Source: Pseudomonadota bacterium
GTDB taxonomy: Bacteria; Myxococcota; Polyangia; Polyangiales; Polyangiaceae
Length of the DNA stretch: 13,751 nt
NCBI GenBank assembly: GCA_023419055.1
Contig: JAEZYO010000241.1
Location: 1 to 13,751 of the forward strand
Direction: 5' to 3'
Every line of letters starts with the position of its first letter. Positions within the stretch are counted from its first letter, which is position 1. Positions 6,537-13,060 of the stretch are shown piece by piece. The notes under the pieces are model-generated. The model did not search any database, was not told the origin of the DNA, and saw nothing but the letters and a program-made list of their open reading frames with translations. The translations under genes and the position numbers were made by a program.

Positions 6537-7714
6537 CGCTCGACCACGACGGCGACCGCTTCGCCGCCGCCGATGCAGAGCGTCGCGAGGCCGCGCCTCT
6601 TGCCCGCGTCACGCAGCGCCTGGAGCAGAGTGACGAGCACGCGCGCGCCGGACGCCCCGATGGGATGCCCGAGCGCGACCGCGCCGCCCCGCACGTTTAC
6701 CTGACTCGGATCGAGCCCGGCGAGGCGCGTGCAAGCGAGCGCGACACAGGAGAACGCTTCGTTGATCTCCCACAAGTCGATGTCGCTCGCCTTCAGGCCG
6801 AGGCGCTTCAGCGTGACGTCGATGGCCTTGGCGGGCGCCGTGGTGAACCACTCCGGCGCCTGCGCTGCCTGGCCCCAGCCGACGATGCGCCCGAGCGGCT
6901 CGAGCCCGTGCTGCTTCACGGCGGCTTCGGTGGCGAGCGCTACCGCGGCCGCGCCGTCGTTGATGCTGGAGGCGTTCGCGGCCGTGATGGTGCCGTCCTT
7001 GGTGAACGCGGGGCGAAGCTTGTCGAACTTGCTCGGATCGCCGCGGCCCGGCTCCTCGTCGTCCTTCACGACCAGCGGCGCGCCCTTCTTTTGCGCGATC
7101 TCGACTGGCACGATCTCCTTCGCGAAGGCGCCGCTCGAGACGGCTTCGTTCGCGCGGCGGTAGCTCTCCTTCGCGAACTCGTCCTGGAGCTCGCGCGTGA
7201 GGCCGTGCTCCTTCGCGCAGAGCTCACCGGCGTTGCCCATGTGAAAGTCGTTGTACGGGTCCCAGAGCCCGTCGAAGATCATGCCGTCGACGAGCTTGCC
7301 GTCGCCCATGCGATAGCCGCTGCGCGCTTCGCGGAGGTAGTACGGCACGTTCGACATCGACTCCATGCCGCCCGCGATCGCGATCTCGGCGTCGCCGAGC
7401 AGCAGGCTCTTGGTGGCGAGCACCACCGACTGGAGCCCGGAGCCGCACACCTTGTTGACGGTGGTGCAGGGCACCGTGTTCGGGATCCCCGCGAAAATGG
7501 ACGCCTGGCGCGCGGGGGCCTGCCCGATGCCCGCGGAGAGCACGTTACCGAGATAGACCTCACCGACGAGCTCGGGGGCGATGCGAGCCCGCTCGAGCGC
7601 CGCTTTGATCGCGACCGCGCCCAGGCGGGGAGCCGGGAGCGAGCTCAACGCGCCCAGGTACGAGCCAATCGGCGTGCGCGCCGATCCGACGATATAGACC
7701 GAGCTTTCCGGCAT
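6533..7714 (-). CDS. Acetyl-CoA C-acetyltransferase (thiolase)
   Basis: A 393-residue type II thiolase that condenses two acetyl-CoA to acetoacetyl-CoA or runs the reverse, acting in ketone-body, butanoate, polyhydroxyalkanoate or isoprenoid precursor metabolism. The nucleophilic Cys is C90 in VNKVCGSGLQS. The His is H350 in GHPIGASGAR and the second catalytic Cys is C380 in CIGGGEA. NEAF (the Asn-Glu-Ala-Phe signature) and GGMESMS are also present. The length and N-terminus (VYIVGSARTPIGSYLG) match AtoB/PhaA-type biosynthetic thiolases, but the motifs do not settle acetoacetyl-CoA versus longer substrates. Start at 7714 (ATG), 9 bp after the purC stop, with a Shine-Dalgarno-like TGAGGA formed partly by that stop codon (7721-7726). 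It is therefore likely in one operon with purC. No beta-oxidation, phaB or CoA-transferase gene is adjacent. Confidence 0.95.
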   Translation of the reverse strand: MPESSVYIVGSARTPIGSYLGALSSLPAPRLGAVAIKAALERARIAPELVGEVYLGNVLSAGIGQAPARQASIFAGIPNTVPCTTVNKVCGSGLQSVVLATKSLLLGDAEIAIAGGMESMSNVPYYLREARSGYRMGDGKLVDGMIFDGLWDPYNDFHMGNAGELCAKEHGLTRELQDEFAKESYRRANEAVSSGAFAKEIVPVEIAQKKGAPLVVKDDEEPGRGDPSKFDKLRPAFTKDGTITAANASSINDGAAAVALATEAAVKQHGLEPLGRIVGWGQAAQAPEWFTTAPAKAIDVTLKRLGLKASDIDLWEINEAFSCVALACTRLAGLDPSQVNVRGGAVALGHPIGASGARVLVTLLQALRDAGKRRGLATLCIGGGEAVAVVVER

Positions 7715-7723
7715 GGTGCTTCC

Positions 7724-8719
7724 TCAGGAGGCGACGGCGTCCGCGCCCACGATGGGCGAGAGATTCTTTTGGATCCGGGCGCGGGGTTCGTCCAGGTTCG
7801 GCGTGAAAGTCTCGCCGGTGATGCGCTCCACCGCCTCGATGTAGCGTCGGACCGCCTCGATCTTCACCTCGTCCGGGATGTGCGGGATCGGGCCGTCGCC
7901 GGTGAACCCACCTTTCGCGAGGAAGCGCCGCACGTACTCCTTGTCGAAGCTCTCCGGGTCGAGGCCGGCCTGGAAGCGCTCCTCGTAAGAATTCGCGTAC
8001 CAGAAGCGCGACGAGTCCGGAGTGTGGATCTCGTCGATGACCACGATCTCACCCTCGGGGGTCTTGCCGAACTCGTACTTGGTGTCGACCAGGATGAGCC
8101 CGCGCTCGGCGCACACGCGCTGGCCCTCGGCGAAGAGCGCCATCGCGAGCTCCGCCGCGCGGTCGAAGTCGGCGGGGGGCATGCCGGAAATCCTGAGGAT
8201 CTCTTCGCGTGAGGCGGAGACGTCGTGGTCGCCCTTCTCCGCCTTCGTGCTCGGCGTGAGGATCGGTCGGTCGAGCTTTTGATGCTTCTTCATCCCGTCC
8301 GGGAGGCGGTGCCCGCAGAACTCGCGCGACCCCTTCTCGTAGTGCACCCAGATGCTCGTGGACGTGGTCCCGGTCAGGTACGCGCGCACCACCATCTCCA
8401 CCGGCACGAGCTTGCACTCGCGCGCCAGGAGCACGTTCGGGTCCGGCACCGCGAGCACGTGGTTGTTCGCGATGTGGCGGGTCTTCTCGAACCACCAGGC
8501 GGCGGCGAAGTTCAGGACCTGGCCCTTGAGCGGCAGGGTCCCGAGCACTCGATCGAAGGCGCTGATGCGATCGGTGGTCACGATCACGCGCCGCCCGTCG
8601 GCGAGCGTGTAGTTGTCGCGAACCTTGCCCTCGTACTTCTTACCGAGCTTCGGGAAGTGGGTTTCGGCGAGCGGTTTCTCGAGGGCGTTCTTGAAGGTCG
8701 CGTCGGAGATGGCGGTCAC
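7724..8719 (-). CDS. purC: Phosphoribosylaminoimidazole-succinocarboxamide synthase (SAICAR synthetase)
   Basis: PurC joins CAIR and aspartate using ATP to make SAICAR in purine synthesis. The 331-residue length corresponds to the longer form of the enzyme (yeast Ade1-like, about 300) rather than the roughly 240-residue E. coli form. Visible motifs: GKVRDNY (31-37), DRISAFDRVLG (50-60), the PSTK loop (156-159) with EKGDHD (161-166), LVDTKYEFGK (210-219) and DEIHTPDSSRFW (229-240). The start at 8719 is GTG (GTG ACC GCC ATC); there is no better ATG that keeps the N-terminal strand. No clear Shine-Dalgarno is visible, and a GATAGC element lies 8 bp upstream, so the leader may be very short. Downstream, the thiolase starts 9 bp after the stop. 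No other purine genes are adjacent. Confidence 0.96.
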   Translation of the reverse strand: MTAISDATFKNALEKPLAETHFPKLGKKYEGKVRDNYTLADGRRVIVTTDRISAFDRVLGTLPLKGQVLNFAAAWWFEKTRHIANNHVLAVPDPNVLLARECKLVPVEMVVRAYLTGTTSTSIWVHYEKGSREFCGHRLPDGMKKHQKLDRPILTPSTKAEKGDHDVSASREEILRISGMPPADFDRAAELAMALFAEGQRVCAERGLILVDTKYEFGKTPEGEIVVIDEIHTPDSSRFWYANSYEERFQAGLDPESFDKEYVRRFLAKGGFTGDGPIPHIPDEVKIEAVRRYIEAVERITGETFTPNLDEPRARIQKNLSPIVGADAVAS

Positions 8720-8725
8720 GCGCGG

Positions 8726-8754
8726 AAGCTATCGCAGTTCTCGGGTGTCGGCAG
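8726..8754 (-). promoter_or_regulatory. Candidate purC promoter
   Basis: On the minus strand CTGCCG (8754-8749) is separated by 17 bp from TAGCTT (8731-8726), with GATAGC at 8733-8728. The match to sigma-70 consensus is poor, 3 of 6 in each box. The arrangement is nonetheless the same as at the divergent ABC operon (TTGCCC, 17 bp, TAGCGT). Transcription would begin almost at the GTG start. Low confidence without mapping data. Confidence 0.22.
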
Positions 8755-8787
8755 CCCAGCGCGCACGGGCCCGAATTTCCGCGCGGA

Positions 8788-9447
8788 TCAGCCGACGACG
8801 TAGTCGTACTTCGGGACGGTCAGAGGGTCGGCGGCCGCCTTCTCGAGCCAACCCGCCACAGCCGGGTGCGCGATCACCCGCTCGGCGTAGGCCGCGAGCT
8901 CGCCCGAGAGCCTCACGTCGTAGGTTCGGAAGCGCATCACCACGGGCGCGAAGAACGCGTCCACGATGCCGAACTCGCCGCACAAGAAGTCGCCGTGAGC
9001 CGCGAAGCGAGAGCGCAGGTCGCCCCAGATCGCCTGGACGCGCCGGACGTTCGCGTCGACCTCGGGCGAGCGCGGGAAGCCAGGGTAGCGCGCGCGGATG
9101 TTCATGTTCATCGTGTTCCGCATGGCGTGGAAGCTCGAGTGCATCTCGGCGCACGCCGAGCGCGCGAGCGCGCGAGCGGCCCTGTCGCGCGGCCAGAACG
9201 GCTTGTCCGGGAACTCTTCCGCGAGATACTCGGCGATCGCGAGCGAGTCGCCGATCCGGAGCCCGCCGTGAGAGAGCAGGGGCAAGGTGCCGGACGGCGA
9301 GAAGCGGCGCACCTCCGCGAGCCCCGCTTCGTCGATGTGGATGGCCGTTTCGCGGTAGGCGGCGCCGGAGAAGCGCATCAGGATCCCGGCCCGCATCGAC
9401 CACGACGAGTAGTTGTAGTTCAGGACGAAGAGCTCGTAGGCGCTCAT
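8788..9447 (-). CDS. Glutathione S-transferase-like protein
   Basis: A 219-residue protein with the two-domain GST layout. The N-terminal thioredoxin-like domain (about 1-80) has LNYNYSSWSMRAGILM, with a Ser (14 or 15) in the catalytic position of Ser-type GSTs, SGTLPLL with the cis-Pro at 56, and the gamma-glutamyl-binding DSLAIAEYL (D67, S68). The helical C-terminal domain includes LCGEFGIVDAFFAPVV (155-170), the usual helix-capping segment after helix 5. The likely role is glutathione conjugation or reduction of small electrophiles; the substrate is unknown. Two ATGs are possible: 9447 and 9459. The first is preferred because relatives begin just before the first strand, and because the sequence at the upstream ATG (TCTAAAT) could itself be a -10 box. 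It is read divergently from the ABC transporter and leads the minus-strand block, 68 bp before purC. Confidence 0.88.
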   Translation of the reverse strand: MSAYELFVLNYNYSSWSMRAGILMRFSGAAYRETAIHIDEAGLAEVRRFSPSGTLPLLSHGGLRIGDSLAIAEYLAEEFPDKPFWPRDRAARALARSACAEMHSSFHAMRNTMNMNIRARYPGFPRSPEVDANVRRVQAIWGDLRSRFAAHGDFLCGEFGIVDAFFAPVVMRFRTYDVRLSGELAAYAERVIAHPAVAGWLEKAAADPLTVPKYDYVVG

Positions 9448-9494
9448 GGCCACGACCATTTAGAGCGGCTGCGACGAGCGGCCAAGCGGAGCGG

Positions 9495-9523
9495 TTGCCC
9501 CCGCCGTGCGCGAAAGATAGCGT
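9495..9523 (+). promoter_or_regulatory. Candidate promoter of the sugar ABC operon
   Basis: TTGCCC (9495-9500; 4 of 6 to TTGACA) is followed after exactly 17 bp by TAGCGT (9518-9523; 3 of 6 to TATAAT). Transcription would start a few bases before the ATPase ATG at 9534, with GGGGCGAGG just before the start codon as the ribosome site. No inverted repeat typical of a LacI-type operator is obvious in this 86-bp divergent region. Confidence 0.35.
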
Positions 9524-9533
9524 CGGGGCGAGG

Positions 9534-11027
9534 ATGAGCGGCGAGGCGCTGGTCGAGCTTCGAGCGATCTCGAAGGCTTTCGGGCCGACTCAGGCGCTCT
9601 CCGGCGTCAGCTTCGACGTCGAGGCCGGGGAAGTTCACGTCCTCTGCGGCGGCAACGGCGCGGGCAAGAGCACGCTCGTGAAGCTGCTCTCCGGCGTGTT
9701 CGGCTCGTACGAAGGCGAGATCCGAATCGCCGGCCGGCGCGTGCTGCTGCATCGAGCGGAGGACGCGCGCCGGGCCGGGATCGCGACCCTGCACCAGGAG
9801 CTCCCGCTCGTCGGGTCGCTCTCGATCACGGACAACCTGTTCCTCGGTGAAGAAGCGGGCTTCTTCAGCGCGGTGAGGCGCCCAGCGCTGCGCGAGCGGG
9901 CGCGTGGCTTGCTGCGCGAGATGGGGCTCGACCTCGACCCGTCTCGCCTGGTCGAGACGTTGACCCTCGCCGAGCGTCAGCTCGTCGCCATCGCGCGCGC
10001 GCTCGGACAAGACGCCAGGGTCGTGATCCTGGACGAACCGACCAGCGCTCTCCCCGAAGCCGACGCCGAGCGGCTCTTCGAGCGAGTAGAAGCGCTCACC
10101 CGAGCAGGGCGCGGGGTCATCTACATCTCGCACCGGATGGAGGAGATCTATCGCCTCGCGACGCGCATCAGCGTGCTCAGGGACGGCAAGCTCGTCCTGA
10201 GCTCGGCTCCAGAAAAGCTGCCAGAATCGAGCCTGGTCGAGGCCATGTCGGGTCGAAAGCTCGAGCACTCGGGTCGGAGCGACGGTACGCCCGCGGGCGA
10301 GGTCTTGCTCCGGGTGCGCGGGCTCCGGGCGGGTACGCTGCGGGCCCTCGACTTCGACGTGATGCGACGAGAAGTCTTGGGAATTGCTGGTATTTCTGGG
10401 TCTGGCGCGAGCGAGCTCCTGCGCGCGCTGGTGGGCGATGTGCCGGTGGCCGAGGGTGAGATCACCCTGGACGGAGAGCCGTATCGCCCGTCCGTGCCCC
10501 GTCGGGCGGTCGCGAACGGCGTGCTCTACCTCCCGAGTGATCGAGCGAAGAGCGTGTTCGTCGAGCTCGACTTGCCGACGAACACGTCGCTCTCGAGCCT
10601 GGGTCGCTTCACCCGCTTCGGCGCCGTGCTGCGCCGAGCGGAACGCAACGCCGTCACGCCGTTGCTCGAGCAGCTCGCGCTCGGACCCTTCGTGAAGCGG
10701 CGGCGCGCGAGCGAGCTCTCGGGCGGCAACCGGCAGCGGCTCGCGCTCGCGCGCTGCTTGCTGGCAGAGCCTCGCCTGCTCTTGCTCGACGAGCCGACGC
10801 GCGGCGTGGACGTGGCCGCCAAGCAGCACCTCTATCGAGTCATCCGCGGGCTCGCCGACTCTGGCGTGGGGGTGGTGTGGATCGCGTCGGAGCTCGAGGA
10901 GCTGGTCGAGCAGAGCGATCGCGTGCTCGTGCTCTCGAGAGGGCGGATCTACGCGGAATTTGCCGGTAAGACGGCGTCTCGCGCCGCGATCTTGGACGCT
11001 TCGATGCGGGCGGTGCAGAGCGCATGA
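9534..11027 (+). CDS. Sugar ABC transporter ATP-binding protein (RbsA/MglA-type, two fused ABC domains)
   Basis: A 497-residue double ATPase of a ribose/galactose-class importer, the usual length for the family. Domain 1 (about 5-240): Walker A GGNGAGKST (39-47), Q-loop Q88, signature-like LTLAERQ (143-149), Walker B VVILDEPTSAL (163-173) and switch His H200. Domain 2 (about 255-490): the Walker A region GISGSGASELL (286-296) lacks the Lys-Ser/Thr, as is normal in RbsA-type second domains, while LSGGNRQR (395-402) and LLLDEPTRGVDVAAK (416-430) are canonical. The start at 9534 is the ATG just before the first strand (ALVELRAISKAFG); the frame is open far upstream but that is shadow of purC and the GST gene. 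The stop overlaps the permease start (ATGA). A run of A/T-ending codons at 10380-10403 is unlike the rest of the gene. Confidence 0.95.
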   Translation: MSGEALVELRAISKAFGPTQALSGVSFDVEAGEVHVLCGGNGAGKSTLVKLLSGVFGSYEGEIRIAGRRVLLHRAEDARRAGIATLHQELPLVGSLSITDNLFLGEEAGFFSAVRRPALRERARGLLREMGLDLDPSRLVETLTLAERQLVAIARALGQDARVVILDEPTSALPEADAERLFERVEALTRAGRGVIYISHRMEEIYRLATRISVLRDGKLVLSSAPEKLPESSLVEAMSGRKLEHSGRSDGTPAGEVLLRVRGLRAGTLRALDFDVMRREVLGIAGISGSGASELLRALVGDVPVAEGEITLDGEPYRPSVPRRAVANGVLYLPSDRAKSVFVELDLPTNTSLSSLGRFTRFGAVLRRAERNAVTPLLEQLALGPFVKRRRASELSGGNRQRLALARCLLAEPRLLLLDEPTRGVDVAAKQHLYRVIRGLADSGVGVVWIASELEELVEQSDRVLVLSRGRIYAEFAGKTASRAAILDASMRAVQSA

Positions 11028-12016
11028 AGCTCGATCTCCGGGAGTGGGCGCTGCGTTCCACGTGGCTCCGCGCCGTGGTCCCGCTCGCGATCGTGCTCGT
11101 GCTCGGGCTCGTCTTCAACGGCGACGGCGCGTTCTTCGAGTGGAGCACGCATCGCGCGCTCTTTCGCGAGATCGCGGTGCTCGGCATCCTCGCGTGCGGG
11201 ATGACCGTCGTGATCGTGAGCGGCGGCATCGACCTCTCCGTGGGCAGCCTGCTCGGCCTCGCCGCGGTGGCCTCCGCGCTCTTCACGTTGCCGTTCGGGA
11301 TGAGCGGGCCCGTTGCTCTCGCGCTCGTCGCGCTGGGCGGCGCGTTGCTCGGCTCGGTCTCCGGGCTCCTCGTCGCGGTGGGGCGAATCCAGGCCTTCAT
11401 CGCGACGCTCTCGATGATGGTCTTCGCGCGCGGGCTCTCCAAAGAGATCTCGCTCGGCCAGAAAATCACGAACTACGTCAGGGGCGCCGACGGCGGAGAG
11501 CGCGTCGTCGAGTATCCGGCGTGGTTTTCCGTGCTCGACTCGCGAGTACTCGGCGACAACATCGCGGTCGTCACGTTGGTGTTCGCCGTCGTGGCCGGGC
11601 TGTCCTGGGTCGTGCTCGAAAGGCTCCGCGCAGGGCGTTACCTCTACGCGGTGGGTGGCAACGCCGAGGGCGCGAGGCTCGCCGGGGTACCGGTGCGAAA
11701 GACGTTGGTCTTCGCGTACGGCTTCTCCGGCTTCAGCGCGGCGATCGCCGGGATATGTCAGGCGGCGCAGGAGAAGCAGGGCGACCCCGAGACCGGCGGA
11801 GGCTACGAGCTCGAAGCGATCGCGATGGTCGTCCTCGGCGGCACCAGCCTGGCCGGAGGACGAGGCGGCGTCGGGCTCACGCTGATCGGCGCGCTCACGC
11901 TCGGGTACCTGCAGAAGGTGCTGAGCTTGAACGCCTTCTCGACGGAGGCGCGGCTGATGCTGACCGGAGCCATCATCGTCTTTGCCGTGCTCTTCCAGAA
12001 GCAGCGCGAGGATTAG
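11024..12016 (+). CDS. Sugar ABC transporter permease (RbsC-type)
   Basis: A 330-residue inner-membrane protein of the BPD_transp_2 (branched-chain amino acid/ribose) family that forms the pore, presumably as a homodimer because only one permease gene is present. Hydrophobic helices alternate along the chain (for example 18-31, 51-66, 76-90, 95-118, 180-197, 283-297, 312-324). Family motifs are GGIDLSVGS (67-75), YAVGGNAEGARLAGV (208-222), the coupling region before the ATPase contact, and VVLGGTSLAGGRG (269-281). The start overlaps the ATPase stop by 4 bp, so the two are translationally coupled and made in step. Residues 140-170, between helices, are longer and more polar (GADGGERVVEY), as seen in several family members. 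Confidence 0.94.
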   Translation: MKLDLREWALRSTWLRAVVPLAIVLVLGLVFNGDGAFFEWSTHRALFREIAVLGILACGMTVVIVSGGIDLSVGSLLGLAAVASALFTLPFGMSGPVALALVALGGALLGSVSGLLVAVGRIQAFIATLSMMVFARGLSKEISLGQKITNYVRGADGGERVVEYPAWFSVLDSRVLGDNIAVVTLVFAVVAGLSWVVLERLRAGRYLYAVGGNAEGARLAGVPVRKTLVFAYGFSGFSAAIAGICQAAQEKQGDPETGGGYELEAIAMVVLGGTSLAGGRGGVGLTLIGALTLGYLQKVLSLNAFSTEARLMLTGAIIVFAVLFQKQRED

Positions 12017-12070
12017 AGAGAGCTGGTCTAAGATGTTCCGCGTCCCTGACGGTGTCCCGGGAGGTTCTCG

Positions 12071-13051
12071 ATGCGCTGCGACCTTCGTTCGATCTTGGTG
12101 TTCGGCTTTTTCACGGCTTGCGTTTCGGCGTGCTCCAAGTCCGAAAATGCGGGGAATTCGGAGAAAGCCGAGCTGCGCGGCACGCGCGAGAAGCCCTGGG
12201 TGGTAGGCGTCAGCCAATCGAACCTCGGCGAGCCCTGGCGCGTGCAGATGAACGCGGACATCGCCCAAGCCGCGAAGGGTCACCCCGAGCTGAAGCTCGT
12301 CTTCAAGGACGCGCAGAACGACTCCCTGCGCCAGCGCGCACAGGTCGAGGAGCTCGTTGCGCAGAAGATCGACTTGCTGATCATCAGCCCGAAGGAGACG
12401 GCGCCGCTCACCGCGCCGGTCGCCGAGGCGTACCGGAAGAAGATCCCCGTGATCGTGCTGGATCGCGAGGTGTCCGGCGACGAGTACACGGCGTTCATCG
12501 GGGCGGACAACGAGAAGATCGGTCGCGAGGCTGGAAAGCTCGCGCGAAAATGGCTCGGGACCAAGGGCGCGATCGTGGAGCTCAAGGGCCTGATGACGTC
12601 GTCGCCGGGGCAGGCGCGCCACAAGGGCTTTCGAGAAGGCCTCGCTCTCGGTGAAAACCCGGACTCCAAGATCGTGTTCGAGGCCGACATGCAGTGGCTC
12701 GAGCCCAACGCGCGCAAGGAGATGGAGTCAGCGCTCGCGACGCAGAAGGTCATCGACCTCGTGTACGCGCACAACGATCCGGGCGCCCACGGCGCGTTCC
12801 TGGCGGCCAAGGCGGCCGGTCGCGAAAAGCAAACCAGGTTCATGGGCATCGACGCGCTGCCCCACGAGGGCATTGCTTACGTGAAGCAGGGTTTGCTCGA
12901 CGCGACGTTCGCCTACCCGACGGGCGGCGCCGAAGCGATCGAGATGGCGGCGCGGGTGCTCCGTGGCGAGAAGGTGGAAAAGCGCGTCACGCTCGGGACA
13001 CGCGTCTTCACCAAAGAGAACGTGGACAGGGGCGGCGAGCCGATCCCTTGA
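12071..13051 (+). CDS. Sugar ABC transporter substrate-binding lipoprotein (Peripla_BP_4 type)
   Basis: A 326-residue binding protein for the importer upstream. The N-terminus has a short hydrophobic signal (SILVFGFFTA) and a lipobox VSAC with Cys21 as the lipidation site, followed by Ser at +2. The mature part is a periplasmic-binding fold: VVGVSQSNLGEPWRVQMNAD (44-63), FKDAQNDSLRQRAQVEEL (78-95), VIVLDREVSGDEYTAFIGAD (126-145), ELKGLMTSSPGQARHKGF (169-186), VYAHNDPGAHGAF (232-244) and MGIDALPHEG (261-270). The overall pattern resembles E. coli YtfQ (galactofuranose) more than RbsB. The ligand cannot be read from sequence and is probably a sugar. A good ribosome site GGGAGG (12059-12064) is 6 bp before the ATG. 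The 54-bp gap after the permease carries TGGTCTAAG (12024-12032), a possible extended -10 for extra expression of the binding protein, but with no clear -35. Confidence 0.92.
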   Translation: MRCDLRSILVFGFFTACVSACSKSENAGNSEKAELRGTREKPWVVGVSQSNLGEPWRVQMNADIAQAAKGHPELKLVFKDAQNDSLRQRAQVEELVAQKIDLLIISPKETAPLTAPVAEAYRKKIPVIVLDREVSGDEYTAFIGADNEKIGREAGKLARKWLGTKGAIVELKGLMTSSPGQARHKGFREGLALGENPDSKIVFEADMQWLEPNARKEMESALATQKVIDLVYAHNDPGAHGAFLAAKAAGREKQTRFMGIDALPHEGIAYVKQGLLDATFAYPTGGAEAIEMAARVLRGEKVEKRVTLGTRVFTKENVDRGGEPIP

Positions 13052-13060
13052 AAAGCGCTG

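Noticed and set aside
6316..6612. 99-residue N-terminal extension of the FliH-like frame
   Set aside because: Arg-rich shadow of the thiolase and 74-residue genes; the ATG at 6315 gives the ATGA overlap and a normal family length.
6008..8212. 734-codon plus-strand open frame opposite the FliH-like, thiolase and purC genes
   Set aside because: Its product is Arg/Ala/Asp-rich with no recognisable motif, and it lies antisense to three well-supported genes. Long antisense frames are expected from G/C-ending codon bias.
9459..9485. Minus-strand GST promoter TTGGCC ... TCTAAA
   Set aside because: The spacer is only 15 bp and the -10 overlaps an alternative ATG, so it is not supported enough to list, although it favours the start at 9447.
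8613..9533. Upstream open extension of the ABC ATPase frame
   Set aside because: The extension is Arg/Ser/Pro-rich and antisense to purC and the GST gene; homologous sequence begins at the ATG at 9534.
9444..10829. 461-codon minus-strand frame opposite the ABC ATPase gene
   Set aside because: No domain signal, extreme Arg/Glu content, and it is antisense to a gene with full ABC motifs.
10949..12654. Long frames of over 550 codons on both strands across the permease and binding-protein genes
   Set aside because: Both are out-of-frame products rich in Arg, Glu and His; the permease and binding protein explain this DNA.
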